DNA of 64,000 nucleotides from AV80 sp035536995. GTDB lineage: Bacteria > Verrucomicrobiota > Verrucomicrobiia > Chthoniobacterales > UBA10450. The stretch spans positions 1 to 64,000 of the forward strand of contig DATLNB010000009.1 of assembly GCA_035536995.1 (NCBI GenBank), in the 5' to 3' direction. Both the position numbers and the translations under genes were made by a program. Positions within the stretch are counted from its first letter, which is position 1. Each line of letters starts with the position of its first letter. Below, one piece after another: positions 42,411-51,134 of the stretch. The notes beneath the pieces are model-generated. The model was not told the DNA's origin. It ran no database searches and saw nothing but the letters and a program-made list of their open reading frames with translations.

Positions 42411-43286
42411 ATGCCCTGCATCGAAGCACGCGGACTTCGCAAAACGTTCGGATCGACCGTGGCCCTCGACGGAATAAACCTGCGGGTCGATGAAGGCCGG
42501 ATCCTCGGGCTCATCGGCCCTAACGGTGCCGGAAAAAGCACGGCCCTGAACGCCCTCTTGGGTCTCACACCTTTCGAGGGCCACCTGAAGGTTTTGGGAC
42601 GCGACCCGTGGAACGACCGCGACCAGCTGATGCGCGAGGTCTGCTTTATTGCGGACGTTGCGGTTCTGCCTCGCTGGATGCGCGTTTCGCAAGCGCTCGA
42701 TTACGTCGCCGGCGTCCATCCCCGATTCGACCGGCAGAAAGCCGAGGCGTTCCTGGCCCGGACGGAAATCAAACAGACAAGCAAAGTGAGGCAACTATCA
42801 AAAGGGATGGTGGCGCAGCTCCACCTTGCCCTGGTCATGGCGATCGACGCGCGGCTGCTGGTCCTGGATGAGCCGACGCTCGGCCTCGACATCCTTTATC
42901 GGAAGCAATTCTACGACTCGCTCCTCAACGATTACTTCGATCACACGCGCACCATCGTCGTAACGACGCACCAGGTCGAAGAAATCCAGGGCGTGCTGAC
43001 CGACCTCATGTTCATCAACCACGGGCGCATTGTCCTGGAATGCACCATGGAACAATTCGAGGCGCGCTATGTGGAAGTGATGGTCAATCCCGATCATCTC
43101 GCTGAAGCCGAGGCGCTGAAGCCAATCCACACCCGGCAGATGTTTGGGCGCAGCATCATGCTTTTCGACAATGTTCCTCACGAAGACCTCGCCGGCCTTG
43201 GCGAGATTCGCACCCCAAGCATCGCGGACCTGTTCGTGGCGGTAATGGGACCGGAGTCGGAAGCCGGTGGGCAGAGGAAGAATTGA
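42411..43286 (+). CDS. ABC transporter ATP-binding protein
   Basis: A 291-residue ABC ATPase. Walker A is GPNGAGKST (36-44), the signature is LSKGM in place of LSGGQ, Walker B is LLVLDEPT and the switch His is in VTTHQVEE. The signature variant is common in YtrB-like ATPases. It should power the permease that follows. Three nt separate it from the gntR gene, and its TGA stop overlaps the permease ATG. Confidence 0.93.
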   Translation: MPCIEARGLRKTFGSTVALDGINLRVDEGRILGLIGPNGAGKSTALNALLGLTPFEGHLKVLGRDPWNDRDQLMREVCFIADVAVLPRWMRVSQALDYVAGVHPRFDRQKAEAFLARTEIKQTSKVRQLSKGMVAQLHLALVMAIDARLLVLDEPTLGLDILYRKQFYDSLLNDYFDHTRTIVVTTHQVEEIQGVLTDLMFINHGRIVLECTMEQFEARYVEVMVNPDHLAEAEALKPIHTRQMFGRSIMLFDNVPHEDLAGLGEIRTPSIADLFVAVMGPESEAGGQRKN

Positions 43287-44230
43287 TGAATACGGGATCG
43301 AACAACACGCCTGAAGCCTCAGTCGACCCGCAGCCAATCGCAGTCCAGCCCTTGGCGGCGACCCGGCCCTTCTATTGGTCAGTCCGCCGTGAATTGTGGG
43401 AGAACAAATCAATCTACATGGCGCCGCTCATTGCCGCCTGCGTCGCGCTCTTCGGATTCGGAATCACCGCGTTCCGGTTGCCCCAACTCAGGATGAACGC
43501 CCTGGCTCTGGAGTCCGCACGGCAGCGAAGCGCGATTGAAGTGCCCTACGACATCGCGGCTCTGATGATCATGTTCACTGTGTTCATCGTGGGGATCTTC
43601 TACTGCCTCGATTCTCTACACGGCGAACGTCGGGACCGCAGCATTCTCTTTTGGAAATCCCTGCCGGTGTCCGATCGCACTGCGGTGTTGTCAAAGCTGT
43701 TTGTTCCCATGGCGCTCCTGCCGGTAATCACCTTTGTCGTCGTCATCGCGACCCAGCTTATCATGCTGTTACTCAGCACCGCTGTCCTCCTCCCGAGCGG
43801 TCTCGCCGGGACTACCTGGAACCTTCTCCCCTGGCCCCGGCTGGCGGCGATGCTCCTCTATGGCCTCGTGACAAGCGCCCTTTGGGAAGCGCCCCTCTTC
43901 GGTTGGCTGCTCCTGGTCTCGAGCTGGGCCAAGCGCGCGGCGTTTCTTTGGGCGGTCCTGCCATGGCTCGCGATCAGCGCCATCGAGAAACTCGCGTTCG
44001 ATACCACCTATTTCAGTCGAATGCTCGTCCATCGTCTGACGGGCGGCTTCGAGGTCGGGTTTGTCGTCGTGAAGTATCCGAAAGGGGCTCACGTCCCCAT
44101 AGTCGATCGACTCACCCATTTCGATCCCCTGAAATTCCTGACCAATCCCGGTCTTTGGATCGGCCTGCTCATCGCCGCAGCCTTCATCGTTGCCGCGGTC
44201 CGCTTGCGCCGCTCTCGCGGACCACTCTGA
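43286..44230 (+). CDS. ABC transporter permease (YtrC/ABC-2 like)
   Basis: A 314-residue membrane protein with six hydrophobic helices, beginning with a 30-residue cytoplasmic arm and RRELWENKSIYMAPLIAACV. Between helices is a loop with HGERRDRSILFWKSLPVSD, typical of ABC-2 permeases of the YtrC/BcrB group. It pairs with the ATPase next to it, as an exporter or a peptide/antibiotic-resistance transporter; the substrate is unknown. An upstream TTG (43283) is possible, but ATG at 43286 overlapping the preceding stop is preferred. Confidence 0.85.
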   Translation: MNTGSNNTPEASVDPQPIAVQPLAATRPFYWSVRRELWENKSIYMAPLIAACVALFGFGITAFRLPQLRMNALALESARQRSAIEVPYDIAALMIMFTVFIVGIFYCLDSLHGERRDRSILFWKSLPVSDRTAVLSKLFVPMALLPVITFVVVIATQLIMLLLSTAVLLPSGLAGTTWNLLPWPRLAAMLLYGLVTSALWEAPLFGWLLLVSSWAKRAAFLWAVLPWLAISAIEKLAFDTTYFSRMLVHRLTGGFEVGFVVVKYPKGAHVPIVDRLTHFDPLKFLTNPGLWIGLLIAAAFIVAAVRLRRSRGPL

Positions 44231-44255
44231 TCAATTTACTGACCTAACAAGCACC

Positions 44256-44984
44256 ATGATCCATATATCTGTGAAGACCTACTCCCGCGCCGCGGGAGTG
44301 CTGCTGATCCTGTCGATTGTTTGTGGCTGGTTTGGCGAGATGTACGTCCCGTCCGTCATTATGACGGGGGACGCCGCGGGCACAGCTAACCAGCTCAGAC
44401 AGAATGGAGACCTGTTCCGGTTGGGATTCGCAGCGTATCTCATCGAAGCCTTTAGCGACGTCGTCCTGGCATGGCTCTTCTACGTCCTGCTGAGGCCAGT
44501 CCATCGCGAGCTCGCGCTGCTCTCCGCCTTTTTCGGGGTGGTGTCGATGTCGCTCTTCGCGGTGACGCAGATGTTCCACTTCTGCGCGCCGGTGTTCCTC
44601 TCGGGTAGGAAGTATCTGACGGCTTTCTCACCAGAGCAGCTGGAGGCGTTCGCGAGCCTGTTTCTGTCGCTCTACGGACAACTGAGCGGCCTTTTCATGT
44701 TGTTCTACGGATCGGGCTGGATCCTTCGGGGCTATCTGAGTTTCAAATCGGGTTACCTGCCACGCTTCCTCGGGGTGCTCATGGTTTTGGCCGGAGCCGG
44801 ATTCGTCGTGAAAAACATTACGAAGGTGCTCGCCCCGCCTTATTCGTGGGACGTGCTGCTCGCGCCCATGTTTCTGAACGTCGTCGTCCTCGCGATCTGG
44901 ATGCTGGCAAGAGGTGTAGATCGGGAGAAGTGGGGTCGCGCGATCGCTGGCGAAACCACGTCGTCGAAGGACCTCGCAATATGA
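44256..44984 (+). CDS. DUF4386 membrane protein (copy 1 of 5)
   Basis: A 242-residue protein with six predicted helices. It matches the DUF4386 pattern: an initial helix with RAAGVLLILSIVCGWFGEMY, the loop ANQLRQNGDLFRLGFAAYLI, then LLRPVHRELALLSAFF and a final ARGVDREKWG tail. DUF4386 has no established function. The start at 44256 is the first ATG that fits the family. Its TGA stop overlaps the ATG of the next DUF4386 gene, so they are probably co-translated. Confidence 0.8.
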   Translation: MIHISVKTYSRAAGVLLILSIVCGWFGEMYVPSVIMTGDAAGTANQLRQNGDLFRLGFAAYLIEAFSDVVLAWLFYVLLRPVHRELALLSAFFGVVSMSLFAVTQMFHFCAPVFLSGRKYLTAFSPEQLEAFASLFLSLYGQLSGLFMLFYGSGWILRGYLSFKSGYLPRFLGVLMVLAGAGFVVKNITKVLAPPYSWDVLLAPMFLNVVVLAIWMLARGVDREKWGRAIAGETTSSKDLAI

Positions 44985-45676
44985 CAAGCAACTACAAGCA
45001 GATTGGTAGAATCGCCGGTATCCTGCTCCTCGCCCAGGCGTTGATCGCGATTCCTGTCTACACCCAGATCGGAATGATGAGCAGTGTCATATCGCCGGAT
45101 TTCCTGGTGCAATCGGCCGGCAACGCGGCCAAAATCCGGACGGCGCTTGTCCTGACCTTCCTGCTCGGCGGCGTCACCCTTGCTGTCGCGCTGGTCGTGC
45201 TTCCCGTCTTCCGCGCGGCGAGTGAGCGCATGTTCTGGCTCTACTTTGGACTCTGCTTTGCAGGACTGGCGACCGCGGCGATGGAGAGCGTGGTCGTTCG
45301 CGAGATGCTCTCGATGAGCATCAACTACCCGCAACTCGGAAAGGCAGCCGTTTACGAGGCTCTGGCGCCGGTGGTGCGTGCGGAATGGTCTGCCGCCCAC
45401 TTCTTCAACCTGGCCTCCGGGCACGTCAAAGCGCTGATCTTTTTCCTGATCCTCTACCGCTTCCGCTTCATTCCCCGAGTGCTCGCCGGGATTGGGGTGC
45501 TCGCCACCGTGCTTTCCACGTCGGGCACCACGGCCGCTCTCCTCGGGGTGCCGTTCTCCTATCTCACGGTCGCCCCCACAGGATTGGTTCAACTAGCAAC
45601 GACACTCTGGCTCATCTGGAAGGGTTTCTCCGAACCTGTCAGACCGGGAGGCGCCGAACCCCAGACAAAGGCCTAA
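44981..45676 (+). CDS. DUF4386 membrane protein (copy 2 of 5)
   Basis: A 231-residue protein with six to seven helices: QIGRIAGILLLAQALIAIPV first, LTFLLGGVTLAVALVVLPVF, then LTVAPTGLVQLATTLWLIWK near the end. It is more diverged than the other copies; the loop corresponding to ANxxxxxxLFRLG reads AKIRTALVLTF. Assigned to DUF4386 by helix order, length and position. It overlaps copy 1 by 4 bases and is followed by a secreted protein after 3 nt. Confidence 0.7.
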   Translation: MTSNYKQIGRIAGILLLAQALIAIPVYTQIGMMSSVISPDFLVQSAGNAAKIRTALVLTFLLGGVTLAVALVVLPVFRAASERMFWLYFGLCFAGLATAAMESVVVREMLSMSINYPQLGKAAVYEALAPVVRAEWSAAHFFNLASGHVKALIFFLILYRFRFIPRVLAGIGVLATVLSTSGTTAALLGVPFSYLTVAPTGLVQLATTLWLIWKGFSEPVRPGGAEPQTKA

Positions 45677-45679
45677 CGA

Positions 45680-46450
45680 ATGAACAGGGGGAAATTCACC
45701 CGCAACCACTGTATGAAGAACCTCCTCGCCAATTCCCTTACCCGCGCGGCAATGGCCGGGGTGGCCGTCTGGCTCGCCTCCATTTTCGTGGCCCACGGCC
45801 AGAATAAGCCCGACGACCTCAAACAACGCATCCTGTCGCAGGCACAAAGCGCAGGTGCAGATGATTACGCCTTCACGCGCACGATCCGCTCCGAGGCGAA
45901 TGTCAATGGTAAGAACGAAACAACGATCCTGATCGACAAATATGACCCGACAAAGAACGGGGACGCGCGCTGGTCGCTCGTTTCCGTGAACGGCTCAACT
46001 CCGCCAGCCGACGCCCTGAGTAATTATCGCAAGGAAACTGCAAAACGTCGCGTTCCGGGATACCACCGGCTGGCGACCTATTTTACGGCTCCGGTGACGA
46101 CCACGACCGACTTGCGCGGCCGAACGGTGTTTCGTTTCGCCTCTTTACCAAAAGACAGCGTGTTGGTGTTCAGCAGCGACCTATCGCGCAACACCACTGC
46201 TGAAGCTTCGGTAAGTGAAAACAACGGTGTCCCTTTTGTCGACCAAGTGAAACTTTCGATCCAACCGACAAGGATCAAGCTGATCATGAAACTTGATTAC
46301 TACCAATCGACTTCCCGGTTCCGGATGGGACCGGATGGCAAACCGGTCCTGATCGAACAGGTCGCGGACGTGAATGGCTCAGGCATGGGCAAGGAAGGTC
46401 GTTTGCATCAAGTCATCACCTACAGCGACTACCGTCTTGTAGCTCGGTAA
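45680..46450 (+). CDS. Secreted hypothetical protein within the membrane cluster
   Basis: A 256-residue protein with a long N-terminal signal sequence (AAMAGVAVWLASIFVAHG, about 23-40). The mature part is beta-rich (RTVFRFASLPKDSVLVFSSD; RIKLIMKLDYYQSTSRFRMG) and may be a periplasmic beta-sandwich or barrel-like protein. I recognise no family. A second ATG at 45713 directly before the signal core is an alternative start. It lies between DUF4386 genes with gaps of 3 and 25 nt, so it is part of the same unit. Confidence 0.65.
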   Translation: MNRGKFTRNHCMKNLLANSLTRAAMAGVAVWLASIFVAHGQNKPDDLKQRILSQAQSAGADDYAFTRTIRSEANVNGKNETTILIDKYDPTKNGDARWSLVSVNGSTPPADALSNYRKETAKRRVPGYHRLATYFTAPVTTTTDLRGRTVFRFASLPKDSVLVFSSDLSRNTTAEASVSENNGVPFVDQVKLSIQPTRIKLIMKLDYYQSTSRFRMGPDGKPVLIEQVADVNGSGMGKEGRLHQVITYSDYRLVAR

Positions 46451-46475
46451 TACAGCTATTCGAACCGCCACTACC

Positions 46476-47201
46476 ATGATGACAGCTATAGCTACCGAGC
46501 CGGGACGACAAGCATCTCCGGCGCGAAAAGCCAGAATAGGCGGGGTCTGCTGGCTGCTATGCTTTCTCACCAGTTTGTTTCCTTTGATCGTAAGCAGCCG
46601 GCTCGTCATTCCGCGGGATGCGGCTACCACAGCAGCAAATCTCCTGGCCAATGAAGGATTGTTTCGTTTAGGCACCGCGGCTCTTCTCCTTTCGACGGCC
46701 TTTTACGTGGGCGCGACCCTGTTCGTCTACGAGGTTTTAAAGCCGGCAAACAGAAGCATCTCGCTCCTGGCAGCATTCTTTAGCCTGGTCGGCTGCGCGG
46801 TAGGAGCGCTGAGCTGCATCTTCGATTTGGCGCCTTTCATACTGTTGAAAGGGACGCCTTACCTGGCCGCGTTCACAACCGAACAATTGCAGGGTGTCTC
46901 CTACGCTATTCTCGCCCTTCGGGTCCAGGCCAACGATACCGGCCTGTTCTTCTTCGGCCTCCACTGCCTCGGCGTGGGGTACCTCGTCCTTAGGTCGACC
47001 TTCATGCCGCCAGTCATCGGCGCACTTATGCTATTCGCCGGACTGGGCTGGCTTACCTTTCTTTTCCCGCCGGTCGCTCACGGTCTTGCGCCCTTCAACC
47101 TGCTGCCCGGCGGGATCGGCGAACTCTCGCTGAGTCTTTGGCTAATTATAAAAGGCGTCAGGGCCGAAAGCTGGCACGCGCAGGCGCTCGCCGCCGGCTA
47201 G
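46476..47201 (+). CDS. DUF4386 membrane protein (copy 3 of 5)
   Basis: A 241-residue six-helix protein. It shows the DUF4386 pattern clearly: KARIGGVCWLLCFLTSLFPL, the loop AANLLANEGLFRLGTAALLL, VYEVLKPANRSISLLAAFFS and the closing GGIGELSLSLWLIIKGVRAE. The function is unknown. Six nt separate it from copy 4. Confidence 0.82.
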   Translation: MMTAIATEPGRQASPARKARIGGVCWLLCFLTSLFPLIVSSRLVIPRDAATTAANLLANEGLFRLGTAALLLSTAFYVGATLFVYEVLKPANRSISLLAAFFSLVGCAVGALSCIFDLAPFILLKGTPYLAAFTTEQLQGVSYAILALRVQANDTGLFFFGLHCLGVGYLVLRSTFMPPVIGALMLFAGLGWLTFLFPPVAHGLAPFNLLPGGIGELSLSLWLIIKGVRAESWHAQALAAG

Positions 47202-47207
47202 GAAACC

Positions 47208-47972
47208 ATGAGCACGGATGTTGCAACGGACCGATTGGGCGGAGTCAACCCCGTCTATCGGACGCTCTCGCCTTCCCAGCGAAGCGCTGCCCGCGTCATC
47301 GGCATCATTTATCCGATCCAAATGGCGACCGGTATCTTTGGTGAGATCTTTGTCCGGGGTCAGCTAATCGTTCGGGCCGACCCGGAGAAAACTGCCGCAA
47401 ACATCATGGGCGCGGAAACACTCTTCCGTCTGTCCATCGTTGGAGACCTGATCACCTACATTCTGGTCATGGTTCTAACGTGGGCTTTCTATGTCCTGCT
47501 TCGCCCGGTCAACCGGCACCTCGCATTGCTGGGAGCTTTCTTCCGCCTTTCCGAGTTAGCTGTTCTCTGTATCGCCACCGTCAATTCATTGCTCGTTCTC
47601 CGGTTATTGAGCGGCGCCGCCTACCTTAAGCCTTTTGGGCAGGATCAGGTTCATTCGCTAGTCATGCTTGCTTATAACACCCAGGGACTCGGCATGACCG
47701 TTGGTTTTGTCCTTCTCGGGCTGGGCTCCGCGGTCTTCGCATACCTTTTGTTGAAGTCGCGCTATGTCCCAACCTTCCTTCCGATTTTAGGAATCTTCGG
47801 TGCACTGCTCCTCGCGCTTGGCACCCTGGCGATCATCGTGCTTCCCGCGCTCGGCTTCGTCGGGATGAGCTACATGATGCCCATGGGCCTCTACGAGGTT
47901 GGCCTCGGTCTTTGGCTGTTGATCAAGGGAATACGCGTCCCGAACAGCTCAGTAACTAACCAGCTCCGATAA
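47208..47972 (+). CDS. DUF4386 membrane protein (copy 4 of 5)
   Basis: A 254-residue protein with the DUF4386 layout: RSAARVIGIIYPIQMATGIF, loop AANIMGAETLFRLSIVGDLI, LLRPVNRHLALLGAFFRLSE and the closing YEVGLGLWLLIKGIRVP. The first 25 residues form a soluble arm. It is separated by four nt from the large permease gene. The function is unknown. Confidence 0.82.
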   Translation: MSTDVATDRLGGVNPVYRTLSPSQRSAARVIGIIYPIQMATGIFGEIFVRGQLIVRADPEKTAANIMGAETLFRLSIVGDLITYILVMVLTWAFYVLLRPVNRHLALLGAFFRLSELAVLCIATVNSLLVLRLLSGAAYLKPFGQDQVHSLVMLAYNTQGLGMTVGFVLLGLGSAVFAYLLLKSRYVPTFLPILGIFGALLLALGTLAIIVLPALGFVGMSYMMPMGLYEVGLGLWLLIKGIRVPNSSVTNQLR

Positions 47973-47976
47973 ATCC

Positions 47977-50397
47977 ATGCTTGCCAGCCTACGCCTCGCC
48001 TTTCGCTCTCTCATCCGCAGCCCCGGGTTCACCTTTCTCGCCGTCATTACCCTCGGACTCGGTATCGGGGCGAACACCGCGATGTTCAGCATCGTTAACT
48101 CCATCCTGCTGAAACCGCTCCCGTATCCCCAGAGCGAACGCTTGCAGCGGCTTGATCGTGTTACCCCGCAGAATCCTCAGGGCCGCGTCTCAGCCGCGGA
48201 CTTTCTCGATCTCCAGCGCGAGATGCAGGCGTATGGGGAAATCGGCGCCTACGCCCTGGGCGATACAAGCCTGTCCGAGCCGGGCCAGCCGGCCGAGATG
48301 GTCCGTGCTCTGCGCGTCACGGCGAACTTGCTTCCCGTGCTGCGCGTCCAGCCTCAGCTCGGCCGTAACTTTCTGCCGCGGGAGGATGTGCCTGGGAACG
48401 ATCACGTCGTTATTCTTAGTCAACGCTGCTGGCAGCAACGTTTCGGTTCAGCCCACGACATCATCGGTCGCTCTGTCCGGGTTGATGGCCAGCCGCACGA
48501 AGTCGTAGGCGTCCTGCCGGCGTGGTTCAATGACTGGCGACACTTCGGTCCCTATGATTTCTTCCGGCCGCTGGCCCTGGATCAACAGAAATCGTCGGAC
48601 CGGCGGACTGCCACCCTCCGGCTCCTCGCTCGACGCCACGATGGAATGACGGAAGCGGATGCGACCGGGTTTATCGCAAATTTCGGGGCCCGCCTGGCAA
48701 AGGATTTCCCGGAGGTAAATGCGGGAACGTCATGGAACGCCATCGCTCTCAATGGGACAGCGATGCCGAAAAATGCGCGGGCCCTTCTCGCCATTCTAAT
48801 CGGATTATCCGCCTTCGTTCTTCTTATCGCGTGCTCGAATCTGGCTAATCTTCTTCTCGCCCGGACGATGGCGCGGGCGCGCGAGTTCGCCGTCCGGGGC
48901 GCGCTTGGGGCGTCACGCTTTCAATTGCTCCGGCCGCTGGTCAATGAGTCGATTCTGCTCGCGGTCGCAGGTGGCATTTGCTCCGTTGTGGTCGCGCGCT
49001 GGTCTGCTGACTGGCTTGCGTTGCGGATTGCGGCCGAGGATGGGGAGCGCTTTCGTTTCGTATTTGACTGGCGTGTCTTCGGCTGGGCCTTCGTCGCCTC
49101 GGTAGTAACGGCGGTCGCCTTCGGCCTGGCCCCCGCTCTCTTTGCCTTGCGGCTCAAGGTGAATGAAACCCTGAAGAGCGGCGCACGGGGGATGACCGGC
49201 GGCCGCGGGCACCGGCGTTTTCGTCACGCGCTTATCGTGGGGCAGTTCGCGCTTGCCATGACTTTGCTGGCTGGCGCGACGATGTATACCCGCGCCTTTA
49301 ACGAGCTAAACAACACCCGCGGCGGCTGGGATTCGAGCCGCGTCGTGACAGGGACAGTCGTCCTACCCGGCGCGACCTACGGCGATCCGGAAAGGACTAA
49401 CACTTTTCACCGGCTAACTCTCGAGCGGCTCCAGGCGTTGCCTGGTGTAGCTTCCGTAAGCATTTCGTCCTTTAGCCCCTTCTTCAACTGGAGCGACGTT
49501 CGAAAGTATATCGTCGAAGGTCGCGATCTCCCTCAGCCCGGCCAGGAACCGGCCGCAGTGGTTAACAGTATTACTGCCGCTTACTTCGATACTTATCAAA
49601 CCCGTATTCTTAGCGGCCGTTCGTTCAACGATCGCGACACTCTGGCTTCGACCAGGGTCTTCATCATCAGCCAGACAACGGCGACGGCGCTCTTTGGAAA
49701 TGAAAACCCAATTGGCCGCCGCCTCGCTCAAACCGGCACGGGTAACCCTCAGTGGGGAGAAATCGTAGGCATCGCAGCCAATGTGAAGTCGATCCTGCCC
49801 GATCCGGGTCCGGTGTCCCTCCAGGTTTACCAACCCATGTCTCAAGACCCGAGGCCCTACAATGAAATTGCCGTTCGCACGACCGGGGCGGCTCCCTCGA
49901 GCCTAATCGTTCCAATCCGCAATGTCATGACCCAACTGGACCCTGATCTGCCGATTCGGCAGCTCCAGGCCGCGGACGCTGCCATTGAGCGCGCTAACAC
50001 TCAGACTGCCATCCTCCGCGATATGCTGACCGCATTCGCAGTCCTTGGTGTCGGCCTCGCCTCGCTCGGCATCTATGGTGTTATTGCGCGCACCATGGCT
50101 CAAAGGACCGGTGAGTTTGCCATCCGCTTCGCCCTTGGCGCATCCATCAGGGATATTACTGCCATTGTCCTCACCTCTGGCGTGAAGCTCGCGGCCATCG
50201 GTTTGACCATTGGATTGCTCGGTGCCCTCGGCCTGGCTCGTCTGCTCTCAACCATTAACCGTAGCATGCACTTCGATAATCCTGTTGCGTTTGCTGTTCC
50301 GGCCCTGCTTCTGGTGGCCGTGGCTTTGATAGCGTCCTGGCTCCCTGCCCGCCGGGCCGCACGTATAAACCCGATCGAGGCCTTGCGCGCGGAATGA
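47977..50397 (+). CDS. MacB/FtsX-type duplicated orphan permease (ADOP)
   Basis: An 806-residue permease. It has two FtsX-like halves, each with a MacB-type periplasmic domain: helix 1 in LRLAFRSLIRSPGFTFLAVI, periplasmic domain about 50-250, helices near 265-290, 310-340 and 365-385, then a linker with GARGMTGGRGHRRFRHALIV, a second helix and periplasmic domain, and three final helices ending in LPARRAARINPIEALRAE. Eight helices in total match the Acidobacterial Duplicated Orphan Permease family, which in general lacks a neighbouring MacB ATPase. The nearest ATPase is YtrB-like, five kb upstream. Its role is unknown. Confidence 0.85.
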   Translation: MLASLRLAFRSLIRSPGFTFLAVITLGLGIGANTAMFSIVNSILLKPLPYPQSERLQRLDRVTPQNPQGRVSAADFLDLQREMQAYGEIGAYALGDTSLSEPGQPAEMVRALRVTANLLPVLRVQPQLGRNFLPREDVPGNDHVVILSQRCWQQRFGSAHDIIGRSVRVDGQPHEVVGVLPAWFNDWRHFGPYDFFRPLALDQQKSSDRRTATLRLLARRHDGMTEADATGFIANFGARLAKDFPEVNAGTSWNAIALNGTAMPKNARALLAILIGLSAFVLLIACSNLANLLLARTMARAREFAVRGALGASRFQLLRPLVNESILLAVAGGICSVVVARWSADWLALRIAAEDGERFRFVFDWRVFGWAFVASVVTAVAFGLAPALFALRLKVNETLKSGARGMTGGRGHRRFRHALIVGQFALAMTLLAGATMYTRAFNELNNTRGGWDSSRVVTGTVVLPGATYGDPERTNTFHRLTLERLQALPGVASVSISSFSPFFNWSDVRKYIVEGRDLPQPGQEPAAVVNSITAAYFDTYQTRILSGRSFNDRDTLASTRVFIISQTTATALFGNENPIGRRLAQTGTGNPQWGEIVGIAANVKSILPDPGPVSLQVYQPMSQDPRPYNEIAVRTTGAAPSSLIVPIRNVMTQLDPDLPIRQLQAADAAIERANTQTAILRDMLTAFAVLGVGLASLGIYGVIARTMAQRTGEFAIRFALGASIRDITAIVLTSGVKLAAIGLTIGLLGALGLARLLSTINRSMHFDNPVAFAVPALLLVAVALIASWLPARRAARINPIEALRAE

Positions 50398-51131
50398 ACC
50401 ACACCCGCCTCGAGGATGTCCCGATGGACTCACTGAAAAAACAATCGCGGATGGCGGCGCTCCTGTATTTTCTTAACTGCCTCCCCGCCCCGTTTGCCCT
50501 CCTCTATGTTCCTAACACACTTATCGTGAGAGGGGACGCCGCCGCCACCGCCAACAACGTCCGCAATTCCGAGGGTCTCCTTCAGTTCGGCATGGCCGTC
50601 GAACTCCTCTCCGCCACCATCGCCATCTTCGCTATCCTCGCGTTTTACCGCCTGCTCAGGCGAGCGAGCCACAAACACGCCGTGGCCCTGATGGTCCTGT
50701 TTCTTATCTCAATCCCTATTTCCTATCTCAACGTTTTGAATGATCTCGCTGCCCTGACCCTGGCGCGCGGTCCTGCATTTCTCTCTGCTGTCTTCGATAG
50801 GGCCCAGCTGGACGCTCTCGTTCTGTTCTTCTTCCGGCTCCATAACCAGGGAGTTATCCTGGCTCAAATCTTCTGGGGCCTTTGGCTGTTTCCTTTCGGG
50901 CTCGCGGTGATCCGGTCCGGTTTTATCCCGCGCTTCGTCGGCATCGCTGCGATGGTTGCCGGCTCGGGCTACGTCTTCAGTTCCCTGGTCTCTCTCTTTC
51001 TTCCTCCGTCGGCGCAGCCCGTTGGCCAGCTCGCGATGATTCTGGGTATCGGCGAATTCGCGATTCTCTGGATGGTTATCTGGGGGGCGAAACCACAGCC
51101 GACAGCCATCCGCGCGCCCGCCGCGGCCTGA
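50394..51131 (+). CDS. DUF4386 membrane protein (copy 5 of 5)
   Basis: A 245-residue six-helix DUF4386 protein: QSRMAALLYFLNCLPAPFAL, loop ANNVRNSEGLLQFGMAVELL, LLRRASHKHAVALMVLFLIS and a final LGIGEFAILWMVIWGAKP. The start at 50394 overlaps the stop of the permease gene by 4 bases; an ATG at 50424 with AGGA before it is a good alternative. Three nt separate it from the first oxidoreductase gene. Confidence 0.82.
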   Translation: MNHTRLEDVPMDSLKKQSRMAALLYFLNCLPAPFALLYVPNTLIVRGDAAATANNVRNSEGLLQFGMAVELLSATIAIFAILAFYRLLRRASHKHAVALMVLFLISIPISYLNVLNDLAALTLARGPAFLSAVFDRAQLDALVLFFFRLHNQGVILAQIFWGLWLFPFGLAVIRSGFIPRFVGIAAMVAGSGYVFSSLVSLFLPPSAQPVGQLAMILGIGEFAILWMVIWGAKPQPTAIRAPAAA

Positions 51132-51134
51132 CGC

